NCBI RefSeq assembly: GCF_013201035.1 | Contig: NZ_CP053707.1 | Location: 1,364,001-1,428,000 of the forward strand | Length of the DNA stretch: 64,000 nucleotides | DNA from: Arthrobacter sp. NEB 688 | Lineage (GTDB): Bacteria; Actinomycetota; Actinomycetes; Actinomycetales; Dermatophilaceae | Reading direction: 5' to 3' | Part shown: positions 1-7,489 of the stretch, piece after piece | How the letters are laid out: every line of letters starts with the position of its first letter | How positions within the stretch are numbered: the first letter of the stretch is position 1 | Notes under the pieces: model-generated | Told to the model about the DNA's origin: nothing | Database searches by the model: none | The model's input: the letters and a program-made list of their open reading frames with translations, nothing else | Program-made: the position numbers and the translations under genes

Positions 1-99
1 GAGCGCGAGGCCGAGCGCGGCCTCTGGCCGGGCAGCACCCGCGGCCCGCTGCGCCGGTGCGCCGACGCCGTCGTCTCCGTCCTCGGCGAGGCGTCGTGA
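1..99 (+). CDS. C-terminal end of a septum-site-determining (Ssd/CpaE-like) protein, truncated by window edge
   Basis: An open frame enters from the left edge and stops with TGA at 97-99. Only 32 residues are visible, ending in ADAVVSVLGEAS. The stop overlaps the GTG start of the tadA gene by four bases (GTGA), which indicates translational coupling. In actinobacterial Tad clusters the gene directly before tadA usually encodes an Ssd/CpaE-type ParA-like ATPase, so identity is inferred from position. The visible tail has no diagnostic motif, and the start lies outside the window. Confidence 0.5.
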   Translation, partial: EREAERGLWPGSTRGPLRRCADAVVSVLGEAS

Positions 100-1304
100 G
101 GTCCACGGCCCGGCGGGATGCCCCGTCCGTCCCGGGGCCCACCGGCCCGGTCGAGCGGTCCATCGCCGCGGGGGAGGGGCCCAGCCCGGCGCGCATCGCC
201 GCCGTCGCGCGGGCGTCGCTGCCGCTGCTCGGTCGCGAGGGCGGCGTGCGCGCGGGCCGCGAGCTCGAGGCCGGGCTCGTGGGTCTCGGGCCGCTCGCCC
301 CGCTCGTGGAGGACCGGACGGTGACCGATGTCCTCGTCAACGGCGACGGGTCGGTGTGGGTCGACCGGGGTGGTGGCGTGCGGCCCTCGGGGGTGGCCCT
401 GCCCGGGGTCGCGGTGCGCGCGCTGGCGGTCCGCCTGGCCGGCCTCGCCGGCCGGCGCCTCGACGACGCCCAGCCCTGGGTCGACGGGCTCCTCCCGGGC
501 GGGGTGCGGCTGCACGCGGTCCTGCCGCCGCTCGTCGAGGAGGGCGCGCACGTCAGCCTGCGGATCCCCCGGCGGCGGCTCGCCGGGGTGGCGTCGCTCG
601 TCGAGCACGGGATGGCGGACGAGGGCACCGCGGCGGTGCTCGCCGGCCTCGTGGCCGCGCGCCGCAGCCTGCTCGTCACCGGTGGCACCGGCGCCGGCAA
701 GACGACCGTGCTCGGGGCCCTGCTCGCGCAGTGCCCACCCGCCGAGCGGCTCGTCGTCGTCGAGGACGTCCGCGAGCTCGACCCGCTCCACCCTCACGTC
801 GTGCGCCTGCAGGGACGGGCGCCCAACGTCGAGGGCGCCGGCGAGGTGTCGCTCTCCGTCCTCGTGCGGCAGGCACTGCGGATGCGCCCCGACCGCCTCG
901 TCGTCGGGGAGGTGCGGGGTGGGGAGGTTCGCGACCTCCTCGCCGCGCTCAACACGGGTCACGAGGGCGGGGCGGGGACGCTGCACGCCAACGGGCCGCA
1001 GGAGGTCCCGGCCCGGCTCGAGGCCCTCGCCTCGCTCGTCGGGATGCCCCGCGCCGCGGTCCACGCCCAGCTGCGCGGGGCGCTGCACGCGGTCGTCCAC
1101 GTCGTGCGCGACGACGCGGGCCGCCGGATCGGCGGGGTCGGCGTCCTGTGCCCCCGGGCTGACGGCCTCGTCGAGGTCGAGGTCGCCCTGCGCTGCGACG
1201 CCACCGGTGCGGTCGCGACCCCTGCCTGGCCGCGGCTCCTGGCCCTCCTGCCGCCGGGGACGGCGCCGCCGGTGGGCTTCGCGTCGTCGTCGGGAGCGGC
1301 GTGA
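96..1304 (+). CDS. tadA: TadA/CpaF-type pilus assembly ATPase
   Basis: Secretion ATPase that powers Flp/Tad pilus assembly at the inner face of the membrane. The GTG at 96 is chosen because it overlaps the preceding stop as GTGA; an in-frame GTG at 57 would add 13 arginine-rich residues. About 402 residues. Visible motifs are a Walker A GGTGAGKTT at about residues 196-204, the Walker B region RLVVGEVRG, and a His box with GHEGGAGTLHANGP. The order tadA-tadB-tadC-pilin-TadE follows with overlapping stops and starts, so it is one operon. The family is secure; whether the pilus mediates adhesion or DNA uptake cannot be told from sequence. Confidence 0.93.
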   Translation: MRSTARRDAPSVPGPTGPVERSIAAGEGPSPARIAAVARASLPLLGREGGVRAGRELEAGLVGLGPLAPLVEDRTVTDVLVNGDGSVWVDRGGGVRPSGVALPGVAVRALAVRLAGLAGRRLDDAQPWVDGLLPGGVRLHAVLPPLVEEGAHVSLRIPRRRLAGVASLVEHGMADEGTAAVLAGLVAARRSLLVTGGTGAGKTTVLGALLAQCPPAERLVVVEDVRELDPLHPHVVRLQGRAPNVEGAGEVSLSVLVRQALRMRPDRLVVGEVRGGEVRDLLAALNTGHEGGAGTLHANGPQEVPARLEALASLVGMPRAAVHAQLRGALHAVVHVVRDDAGRRIGGVGVLCPRADGLVEVEVALRCDATGAVATPAWPRLLALLPPGTAPPVGFASSSGAA

Positions 1305-2014
1305 TGGCTCTCGTCGCCGCGCTCGTCGTGGCCGGGGTGCTGCTCGCCTGGCCGCGTGGTGGGGCGGCGACCGCCGGGTCCGAGCCGGGGGCCGGGCGGA
1401 CGTCCCTCGTGGCGATCCTGCGTGCGCGCCGGAGAGGGAGCGTCACGGCCGGGTGGGTGGCCGAGCTCGCGGAGGTCACGGCGGTCGCGCTGCGGGCCGG
1501 CGTCCCCCTCGCCGGGGCGGTGCACGTCGCGGCGCGCTCGCCCGGGGTCGCCTCGGCCGCCCCGTGGCTCCGCGACCGGGTCGAGGTCGCCGCCAGCACG
1601 GGGGAGGGCGTGGCCGGCGTGCTCGCCGCGCCCCCGCCGGGCGTCCGGCCGCGGGTCGTCGACGACCTCCGACTGCTCGGTCGGGCCTGGCGGCTGTCCG
1701 AGGAGACCGGTGCGGCCGCGTCGCACACGACGGCCGCGGCCGCCGCGGCCCTGCGGGCACGCAGCGCGGCGCGGGAGCGACGTGAGGCGACCCTCGCCGG
1801 TCCGCGCGCCTCGATGCGCGTCCTCACCCTGCTGCCCGCGGCGGGCCCGGTGGTGGGGCTCGTCCTCGGGCTGTCGCCGACCAGCCTCTACGCCACGTCC
1901 GCGGCCCGGCTGTCCGCCCTCGTGGGCGCGCTCCTCACGCTCGCCGGGTGGTGGTGGGCGCGGCGTCTCGTCGGCGCGGCCGGGCGGCCGGGTCGCACCG
2001 ACGGGCAGGCGTGA
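1301..2014 (+). CDS. tadB: TadB-like type II secretion F-domain membrane protein
   Basis: Inner-membrane platform protein of the Tad pilus, about 237 residues. GTG at 1301 is followed directly by ATG at 1304, and both overlap the tadA stop. The protein has an N-terminal membrane segment (LVAALVVAGVLLAW), a cytoplasmic region resembling the F domain (VTAVALRAGVPLAGAVHVAA), and two C-terminal membrane segments around residues 170-225. It is short compared with proteobacterial TadB, as is usual for actinobacterial Tad clusters. The assignment rests on position and topology more than on strong motifs. Confidence 0.83.
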   Translation: MMALVAALVVAGVLLAWPRGGAATAGSEPGAGRTSLVAILRARRRGSVTAGWVAELAEVTAVALRAGVPLAGAVHVAARSPGVASAAPWLRDRVEVAASTGEGVAGVLAAPPPGVRPRVVDDLRLLGRAWRLSEETGAAASHTTAAAAAALRARSAARERREATLAGPRASMRVLTLLPAAGPVVGLVLGLSPTSLYATSAARLSALVGALLTLAGWWWARRLVGAAGRPGRTDGQA

Positions 2015-2553
2015 TGCTGCTCGTCGCCCTGATGGTGGCGCTCGCCGCCCTGCTGACCGCTCGCGCCCGCGGTGCGCCGTGGCCACGGCGGCCCCGTACC
2101 GGGTCGGGCGAGGTCCCTCGGTCGGCGACCGTCGAGGAGGCCGCGACGGCGCTCGGCCTGCTCGCGGCGGTCGTCCGCGGCGGCGGTGGGGTGCTCGAGG
2201 CCCTCGAGACCGTGGCGCGCGTCGACCACGGGCCCGCGGGGGCCGCGCTCGGTGTCGTCGCCGCCGCTCACCGCTGGGGCGAGCCGACGGACCGGGCGTG
2301 GGCGCGGGTCGGGCCGGGCTGGGCTCCCGCCGCGGCCGCGTGGCACGCAGCGGCGTCGGCCGGCGCTCCCCCCGCCGACCTCGTCGAGCACGCGGCCGGG
2401 CGGATGCGGGCCGCGGAGTCCCGCCGTGTCGAGGCGGCCGGCGCCCGGGCCGGCGTGCTGCTCGTGCTGCCGCTCGGCCTGTGCTTCCTGCCGGGCTTCG
2501 TCGCGACGACGGTCGTGCCGGTCGTGCTCTCCCTGCTCTCGCGCTGGGGCTGA
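2011..2553 (+). CDS. tadC: TadC-like type II secretion F-domain membrane protein
   Basis: Second platform protein of the Tad system, about 180 residues. The start is GTG at 2011 or ATG at 2014, overlapping the tadB stop in the same GTGATG arrangement seen at the tadA-tadB junction. It begins with a membrane segment (MLLVALMVALAALLTARA), has a central F-domain-like helical region (TALGLLAAVVRGGGGVLEAL), and ends with a hydrophobic segment (VLLVLPLGLCFLPGFV). About 165 bases without a gene separate it from the pilin gene that follows. Confidence 0.8.
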   Translation: MMLLVALMVALAALLTARARGAPWPRRPRTGSGEVPRSATVEEAATALGLLAAVVRGGGGVLEALETVARVDHGPAGAALGVVAAAHRWGEPTDRAWARVGPGWAPAAAAWHAAASAGAPPADLVEHAAGRMRAAESRRVEAAGARAGVLLVLPLGLCFLPGFVATTVVPVVLSLLSRWG

Positions 2554-2720
2554 GTGCGCAGTGCCCGCCCTCCCCGGCGCCCGGCCGTCGTCCACAGGCG
2601 GGCCCCGGTGACGCGCTCGTCCACAGATGTTCCGGCGCCCCTCGACCTCGCCGCCGACCGGGCCGACGGTGGGACCAGGAGGGCGCGGGTGGTCGCGCCC
2701 ACGACGCAGGGAGGTTCTCC

Positions 2721-2921
2721 ATGGGAGCACGAGTGGTCCGGTCCGTCAGGGCGGTGGCCCGCCGGGTCCCCCGGCTCGGCGAGGCCGGGATGACGACCGC
2801 GGAGTACGCGGTCGGCACCGTGGCGGCGGTCGCCTTCGCGGCGCTGCTGCTGGTGGTCGTGAAGTCCGGGCCGGTCAAGGGAGCGCTGACGAGCATCATC
2901 GTGTCGGCGCTCGGTACGTGA
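2721..2921 (+). CDS. Small Flp-like pilin (DUF4244 family)
   Basis: A 66-residue protein starting at ATG 2721, nine bases after a GGGAGG-type ribosome-binding site. A basic leader is followed by GEAGMTTAEYAVGTVAAVAF. This fits the Flp prepilin pattern: cleavage after Gly, then Glu-Tyr at mature positions 5-6, then one hydrophobic helix. DUF4244 proteins are known in actinobacterial Tad clusters. I infer that this is the major pilin subunit, cleaved by a prepilin peptidase encoded elsewhere. Its stop overlaps the next GTG. Confidence 0.85.
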   Translation: MGARVVRSVRAVARRVPRLGEAGMTTAEYAVGTVAAVAFAALLLVVVKSGPVKGALTSIIVSALGT

Positions 2922-3289
2922 CGCGTCGTCGTCGCGCGGAGCGGGGGGCGGTGACGGCCGAGCTGGCCGTGGCCGTCCCCTCGCTCCTCCTCGTGCTGGC
3001 GCTCGGGCTCTCGGCCGTGCAGCTGGGCGTCGACCGGGTGCGCTGCGCCGACGCCGCCCAGGTCGGTGTCCGGCTCCTCGCCCGCGGCGAGAGCGAGGCG
3101 GTGGCCCGGGCGGCGGCGCTGCGGGTGGCGCCGGGCGGGGCGGTCGTCGAGGTGGGCGGCGCCGGGGCCCAGGTCGAGGTGACGGTGCGGGCGCCGGCCC
3201 CTCCGCTGCTCGGGACGCTCGGCGCGGTGCCCCGGGTCGAGGCCGTCGTCGTCGCCCGCCGTGAGGACGGCTGGGAGGTCGAGCCATGA
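2918..3289 (+). CDS. tadE: TadE-family minor pilin-like protein
   Basis: A 123-residue protein. GTG at 2918 overlaps the pilin gene stop (GTGA). After a basic leader comes GAVTAELAVAVPSLLLVLAL, a TadE-type pseudopilin signal with Glu at position 5 of the predicted mature protein, then one membrane helix and a predicted outside domain of about 80 residues. TadE proteins are minor pilins or assembly factors of the Tad pilus. It is co-transcribed with its neighbours, and its stop overlaps the next ATG. Confidence 0.87.
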   Translation: MTRRRRAERGAVTAELAVAVPSLLLVLALGLSAVQLGVDRVRCADAAQVGVRLLARGESEAVARAAALRVAPGGAVVEVGGAGAQVEVTVRAPAPPLLGTLGAVPRVEAVVVARREDGWEVEP

Positions 3290-3819
3290 GCGTCGATGGT
3301 CGGACGAGGGGCAGGGGCGGACCGGGTCCTGCGCGCCGCGGGCAGGGGCGCGACCAGAGGGGTCCGTGCGACGCGCGCCGCGAGGAGGGGACCCGTCGGG
3401 GCGGTCCGGGCGCCGGGCGCCGCAACCGGCTGGGCTCACCCGGCCCGGAGCGCCGTGAGCGGGGGAGCGGGACGGTACTCGTGGTCGGCGCGGTGGGCGC
3501 GGTCGTCGCCGTGGTCACCGGCGGCCTCGTGCTCGCCGGCCTCGTCACCGACCTGCACCGCGCCCGCGGCGCCGCGGACCTCGGGGCGCTCGCGGCCGCC
3601 GGGCCGCTCGTCCGGGGCGGCGCCCCCGACTGCGCCGCCGCGGCCGAGGTGGTCCGGCGCAACGGGGCGGTCCTCGTCGCCTGCGCTGGGGGCGGGGACG
3701 GGTCGGTCCTCGTGCGGGTGTCGGTCGTGGTCGACGGCGCCGGGGCGCCGGTGCTGCCCTCGTCCGTCGAGGCCGTGGCGCGCGCCGGCCCCGCGGGCGA
3801 CGAGAACGGGTCGAGGTGA
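3286..3819 (+). CDS. TadE-like protein of the Tad cluster (Rv3654c-like)
   Basis: A 177-residue protein whose ATG at 3286 overlaps the tadE stop as ATGA. The first 58 residues are Arg/Gly-rich and disordered-looking, which is unusual, so a later start is possible. The conserved part begins RGSGTVLVVGAVGAVVAVVT, a pseudopilin-like hydrophobic helix with the RGSGT motif, then a short domain with two cysteines. It matches the family called helicase/secretion neighbourhood TadE-like protein. It ends inside a long hairpin that closes the operon. Confidence 0.78.
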   Translation: MSVDGRTRGRGGPGPARRGQGRDQRGPCDARREEGTRRGGPGAGRRNRLGSPGPERRERGSGTVLVVGAVGAVVAVVTGGLVLAGLVTDLHRARGAADLGALAAAGPLVRGGAPDCAAAAEVVRRNGAVLVACAGGGDGSVLVRVSVVVDGAGAPVLPSSVEAVARAGPAGDENGSR

Positions 3820-3858
3820 CAGGGGGCCCGGAGCGGGTCGTCCGTCACCTCGACCCGT
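3806..3858. terminator. Hairpin at the end of the Tad operon
   Basis: A perfect 15-base inverted repeat (ACGGGTCGAGGTGAC and its complement) at 3806-3820 and 3844-3858 flanks a 23-base loop. The left arm contains the TGA stop of the last tad gene. It lies between convergent genes, so it may stop transcription in both directions. There is no T tract, as is normal in high-GC actinobacteria. Confidence 0.7.
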
Positions 3859-3884
3859 GGGAGCGAGGGGTGGTGGGGGAGCGG

Positions 3885-4367
3885 TCAGTCGCGGCGGACG
3901 TCGGTCGTGGTGCCGTCCGTGCGGGTCTCCGCGACCTCGGCCCGGCGTCGGGCGGTCTCGGTGGCGACGTGCTGCTCCGCGACGCGTTCGTCGGCCTCGC
4001 GGCGCAGCGCGGCGGCCTCCTCCTCGTGGCGGCGACGCTCCTCGGCGAGCTGGCGCTCGCGGGCGTCGACCTCCTCCTTGAGGCGCTTCTGCTCGGCGGC
4101 GCGCTCCTCCTGGGCGGTGCGGTCGGCCTCGCGGGCCTGGACCCGGCGGCGGTGGCCGCGCTTGAGGCCGCTGCGCAGGACGACCCAGCCGAGCCAGAAG
4201 AGGGAGATGACGACCATGCCGGTGACGAGGAAGACGATCGGCGGCAGCTCGACCTGGCCGCCGAGGACGTTCATCACCACCGGGTCGTCGAGGCGGACGG
4301 CGCCGAGGACGAGGAGTGCTCCCACGCCGAGGGCGAGGACGACGAGGACGACACCGAGGAGGACCAT
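3885..4367 (-). CDS. LapA-like membrane protein with C-terminal coiled coil
   Basis: A 160-residue protein with two membrane segments (about residues 2-23 and 45-66) in the arrangement of LapA/DUF1049 proteins, then a highly charged helix of about 75 residues (ADRTAQEERAAEQKRLKEEV and beyond) expected to form a cytoplasmic coiled coil. The start is the ATG at 4367; a TAGCCT hexamer ends seven bases upstream with no ribosome-binding site, suggesting a leaderless mRNA. LapA family membership is inferred from topology. The function is unknown. Confidence 0.7.
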   Translation of the reverse strand: MVLLGVVLVVLALGVGALLVLGAVRLDDPVVMNVLGGQVELPPIVFLVTGMVVISLFWLGWVVLRSGLKRGHRRRVQAREADRTAQEERAAEQKRLKEEVDARERQLAEERRRHEEEAAALRREADERVAEQHVATETARRRAEVAETRTDGTTTDVRRD

Positions 4368-4491
4368 GTCTCGGAGGCTACCGCCCTGACCAGCGGCGGA
4401 GCCCCACGCGTCCCTCCCGACCTGCGGCGTCGAGGGTGTCGCCGCCGGCCGTGCGACGGTGGCCCGAGGAGGCTGCACCGGGACGGTCCCA

Positions 4492-4521
4492 GGACCCGGA
4501 CCCGGACCCGGACCCGGACCC
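4492..4521. repeat. Tandem hexanucleotide GGACCC x5
   Basis: Five perfect consecutive copies of GGACCC lie in the roughly 190-base stretch between the divergently placed LapA-like gene start and the helicase stop. No coding role is visible. Such a microsatellite could vary in length by slippage. Confidence 0.9.
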
Positions 4522-4558
4522 GGGAGTCGGGGGCGGCCGGGTGCGGCGCCCCTCCGGC

Positions 4559-6841
4559 TCAGGCGGTGCCGGCCAGGGCCAGCTCGAGGACGACGACCGC
4601 GCCCGCCTTGTCGAGGGGCTCGTTGCCGTTGCCGCACTTGGGGGACTGCACGCACGCCGGGCAGCCCGCCCGGCACGGGCACCCGAGGACGGCGTCGCGG
4701 GTGGCCCGCACCCACGCCTCGAACGCGACGAACGCCCGCTCGGCGAAGCCCGCCCCGCCGGGGTAGCCGTCGTAGACCATGACCGTCGGCAGGCCCGTGT
4801 CCGGGTGCAGCGCGGTCGAGACGCCGCCGACGTCCCACCGGTCGGAGGTCGCGACGAGGGGGAGCATCCCGATGGCCGCGTGCTCGGCGGCGTGCAGGGC
4901 ACCCGGCACCGCCTCCTCGGCGACGCCGGCGGCCAGGAGGACCTCGGGGTCGACGGTCCACCACACGGCCTTGGTCGTCAGGGAGCGCTCGGGCAGGTCG
5001 AGCGCGTGCCGGCCGATGACCTCGCCGCTCGGCAGCCGCCGGGTGAACGCGGTCACCTGCCCGGTGACCCGCACCGACCCGTACGCCGCCCGGACCCGCG
5101 CCCGGTCGGCGACCCGGTTGGTCGAGAGGACGTCGAAGCGGCTCACCGACTCGGCGAAGGTCGACCAGCCGGGGTCTCCCTTGACGGCATGGGCGACCCG
5201 GGCCTCGAGGTCGAGCCCGGTGACGACCCACGACTCGCCCTGGTGGAGGTGGACCGCCCCGGTGTGGACCTGCGCGTGCGCCGAGGCCTCGTCGACGGTG
5301 CCGATGACCCGGCCGGTGCGCGTCTCGACGACCGCGACGACGTCGCTCGCCCCGCGCAGCGAGATGTGCTCGGCCGGCCGGTCCTCGCGCGCCCAGAACC
5401 ACCCCGTGGGGCGCCGGCGCAGCATGCCGTTGGCGACGAGCACGTCGAGCAGCCGACGGGCGCCGGGCCCGAAGAGCTCGAGGTCGGCGTCCCCGAGCGG
5501 CAGCTCGGCCGCGGCCGCCGCGAGGTGCGGCGCGAGGACGTGCGGGTTCTCGGGGTCGACGACGGTCGCCTCGACGGGCGCCGAGAAGATGGCCTCCGGG
5601 TGGGTCACGAGGTAGCTGTCGAGGGGGTCGTCCGCGGCGACGAGCACCGCGAGGGACTCCCCGCCCGAGCGCCCGGCCCGGCCGGCCTGCTGCCACAGGC
5701 TCGCCCGCCGCCCCGGCCATCCGGCGACGAGCACGGCGTCGAGGCCGCTGACGTCGATGCCGAGCTCGAGCGCGTTCGTCGCGGCCAGCCCGCGCACCGC
5801 GCCGGAGCGCAGCCCGCGCTCGAGCTCGCGGCGGTCCTGGGGGAGGTAGCCGCCGCGGTAGGCGGCCACGGCCGACCCCGAGCCCGGGTCGAGCGCCTCG
5901 AGCCGCCGCCGCGCGCCCGTCGCGAGGGACTCCGCCCCGGCCCGGCTGCGGGCAAACGCCACCGTCTGGACCCCGTGGCCGACGAGGTCGGCGAGCAGCT
6001 CGGCCGCCTCGGTCGTGGCGGAGCGCCGGGTGCCGTCGGCGTCGGTGACCGGCTCCCACAGCGCGAAGGTCATCGCGCCCCGCGGGGAGCCGTCGGTCGT
6101 CACGGCCCGCACCGGCAGCCCGGTGACGCGCGAGGCGTGCGCGGCCGGGTCGCTGACCGTCGCCGACGCGAGGACGAACGTCGGGGACGCGCCGTAGCGG
6201 CCGGCGACCCGCCGCAACCGTCGCAGCACGGCGGCGACGTGCGAGCCGAAGACGCCGCGGTAGACGTGGCACTCGTCGACGACGACGTAGCGCAGGTCCC
6301 GCAGGAAGCGTGACCAGCGCGCGTGCCCCGGCAGGAGGGAGTGGTGCAGGAGGTCGGGGTTGGTGAGGACGACGTTCGCGTGCTCGCGGACCCAGCGGCG
6401 CTCGTCGGGCGGGGTGTCGCCGTCGTACGTGGCGGCCCGCACCCCCGGCACGGCGAAGTCCTCGATCCGCGAGAGCTGGTCGGCGGCCAGGGCCTTCGTC
6501 GGCGCGAGGTACAGCGCGGTCGGTCCCCGCACCCCGCCCCGCGTCGACGCCTCGAGCACCGACGACAGCACCGGCACGAGGTAGCCGAGGCTCTTGCCGG
6601 ACGCGGTGCCGGTGGCGAGCACGACGTGCTGCCCGGCCCGGGCGAGGTCGATCGCCTCGCGCTGGTGGCTCCACGGGTGCTCCAGCCCGCCCGCGAGGAG
6701 GGCGGACAGGACGGCCGGCTCGAGGTCGTCCGGCCACTGCGCGAGACGTGCCGGACGGGCCGGGATCTGCTCGACGTGGACCAGCCGCCCGGGCACCCCG
6801 TCACCGGCGAGCCGGGAGAGGTGCTGCGCGGGGCTGGACAC
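4559..6841 (-). CDS. DEAD/DEAH-box helicase with C-terminal DUF1998 zinc-binding domain (MrfA/YprA-like)
   Basis: Superfamily 2 helicase of about 760 residues. It shows motif I ATGTASGKSLGY, a DEAH-type motif II DECH, motif III SAT, motif VI QQAGRAGRSG, and a C-terminal four-cysteine cluster CPCRAGCPACVQSPKC typical of MrfA-like proteins with DUF1998. MrfA of Bacillus is a repair helicase for mitomycin-type lesions. I choose the GTG at 6841; an upstream in-frame ATG at 6979 would run into the divergent STAS gene. Gene order helicase-STAS-H+-PPase resembles that around bldG in Streptomyces, from memory. Confidence 0.93.
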   Translation of the reverse strand: MSSPAQHLSRLAGDGVPGRLVHVEQIPARPARLAQWPDDLEPAVLSALLAGGLEHPWSHQREAIDLARAGQHVVLATGTASGKSLGYLVPVLSSVLEASTRGGVRGPTALYLAPTKALAADQLSRIEDFAVPGVRAATYDGDTPPDERRWVREHANVVLTNPDLLHHSLLPGHARWSRFLRDLRYVVVDECHVYRGVFGSHVAAVLRRLRRVAGRYGASPTFVLASATVSDPAAHASRVTGLPVRAVTTDGSPRGAMTFALWEPVTDADGTRRSATTEAAELLADLVGHGVQTVAFARSRAGAESLATGARRRLEALDPGSGSAVAAYRGGYLPQDRRELERGLRSGAVRGLAATNALELGIDVSGLDAVLVAGWPGRRASLWQQAGRAGRSGGESLAVLVAADDPLDSYLVTHPEAIFSAPVEATVVDPENPHVLAPHLAAAAAELPLGDADLELFGPGARRLLDVLVANGMLRRRPTGWFWAREDRPAEHISLRGASDVVAVVETRTGRVIGTVDEASAHAQVHTGAVHLHQGESWVVTGLDLEARVAHAVKGDPGWSTFAESVSRFDVLSTNRVADRARVRAAYGSVRVTGQVTAFTRRLPSGEVIGRHALDLPERSLTTKAVWWTVDPEVLLAAGVAEEAVPGALHAAEHAAIGMLPLVATSDRWDVGGVSTALHPDTGLPTVMVYDGYPGGAGFAERAFVAFEAWVRATRDAVLGCPCRAGCPACVQSPKCGNGNEPLDKAGAVVVLELALAGTA

Positions 6842-6929
6842 GCCGGTTACGGTAATCCTTGGTCCCGACGACCCCCGAGGCCGGTGACCAGCACCGACCC
6901 CTGCCTGAGCCACCCGAGGAGCCAGACGC

Positions 6930-7265
6930 GTGGAGCTTTCCCTCACGACGTCCCACCAGGACGACGTCAGTGTCGTCACCGTCGAGGGAGAGGTCGACGT
7001 CTACACGGCGTCGCAGCTCCGCCAGACCCTCGACCAGGAGATCGCCGACGGCCACACGCGCCTCGTCGTCGACCTCGATGCCGTGACCTTCCTCGACTCC
7101 ACCGGCCTCGGTGTGCTCGTCGGCCGGCTGAAGACGGTCCGCAACAACAGCGGCTGGCTGCGCATCGTCTGCACGAGCGACCGCATCCTGCGCGTCTTCC
7201 GGATCACCGGCCTGGACAAGGTCTTCGGCATCCACGGCTCGCTCGACGACGCCCTCGCCGCCTGA
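6930..7265 (+). CDS. STAS-domain anti-anti-sigma factor (BldG-like)
   Basis: A 111-residue single STAS domain. The phosphorylation loop reads FLDSTGLGVLVGR with the expected Ser-Thr, and the N-terminal strand (VVTVEGEVDVYTA) is typical. Such proteins bind an anti-sigma kinase when unphosphorylated and release the sigma factor. GTG at 6930 is preceded by GAGGAG. In Streptomyces the bldG homologue is followed by its anti-sigma factor gene, but here only 224 bases separate it from the pyrophosphatase gene, so the partner must be elsewhere or absent. Confidence 0.92.
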   Translation: MELSLTTSHQDDVSVVTVEGEVDVYTASQLRQTLDQEIADGHTRLVVDLDAVTFLDSTGLGVLVGRLKTVRNNSGWLRIVCTSDRILRVFRITGLDKVFGIHGSLDDALAA

Positions 7266-7279
7266 CCCGACGCCCCTCC

Positions 7280-7353
7280 TCGCGCCGTCCGGCGCGACCT
7301 CCCCGCACCCTCCGTCGGTGCGTCCCCGCGGTCACGCCGCTGACCAGCGGCGT
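7280..7353. terminator. Two short hairpins after the STAS gene
   Basis: A TCGCGCC stem with a GTCC loop lies at 7280-7297, and an ACGCCGCT stem with a GACC loop lies at 7334-7353. Both fall within 90 bases of the STAS stop and before the pyrophosphatase promoter, so they are probably terminators. Confidence 0.5.
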
Positions 7354-7414
7354 CGCCGCCGGGTGTGAAACGCGTCACTTCGTCCTGCGCGGGCGGGCCG
7401 ACGGAGGAGACCGG

Positions 7415-7420
7415 TAGGGT
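7415..7420 (+). promoter_or_regulatory. Candidate -10 element for the H+-pyrophosphatase gene
   Basis: TAGGGT at 7415-7420 fits the actinobacterial TANNNT -10 pattern and would give a 5' leader of about 60 bases before the ATG at 7490. No good -35 element is visible. An inverted repeat GTGA-N6-TCAC lies just upstream at about 7365-7378. Confidence 0.4.
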
Positions 7421-7489
7421 CCGTGCCGTCCGCCCTTGTCGAGGCGCTGTTCGCGCTCGGGGGCGGTCCACGCCGTCAAGGAGGATGGA

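Noticed and set aside
959-3439. An 826-codon frame antisense to the Tad genes
   Set aside because: It overlaps six overlapping, well-ordered tad genes and has no recognisable domain; a GC-driven shadow frame.
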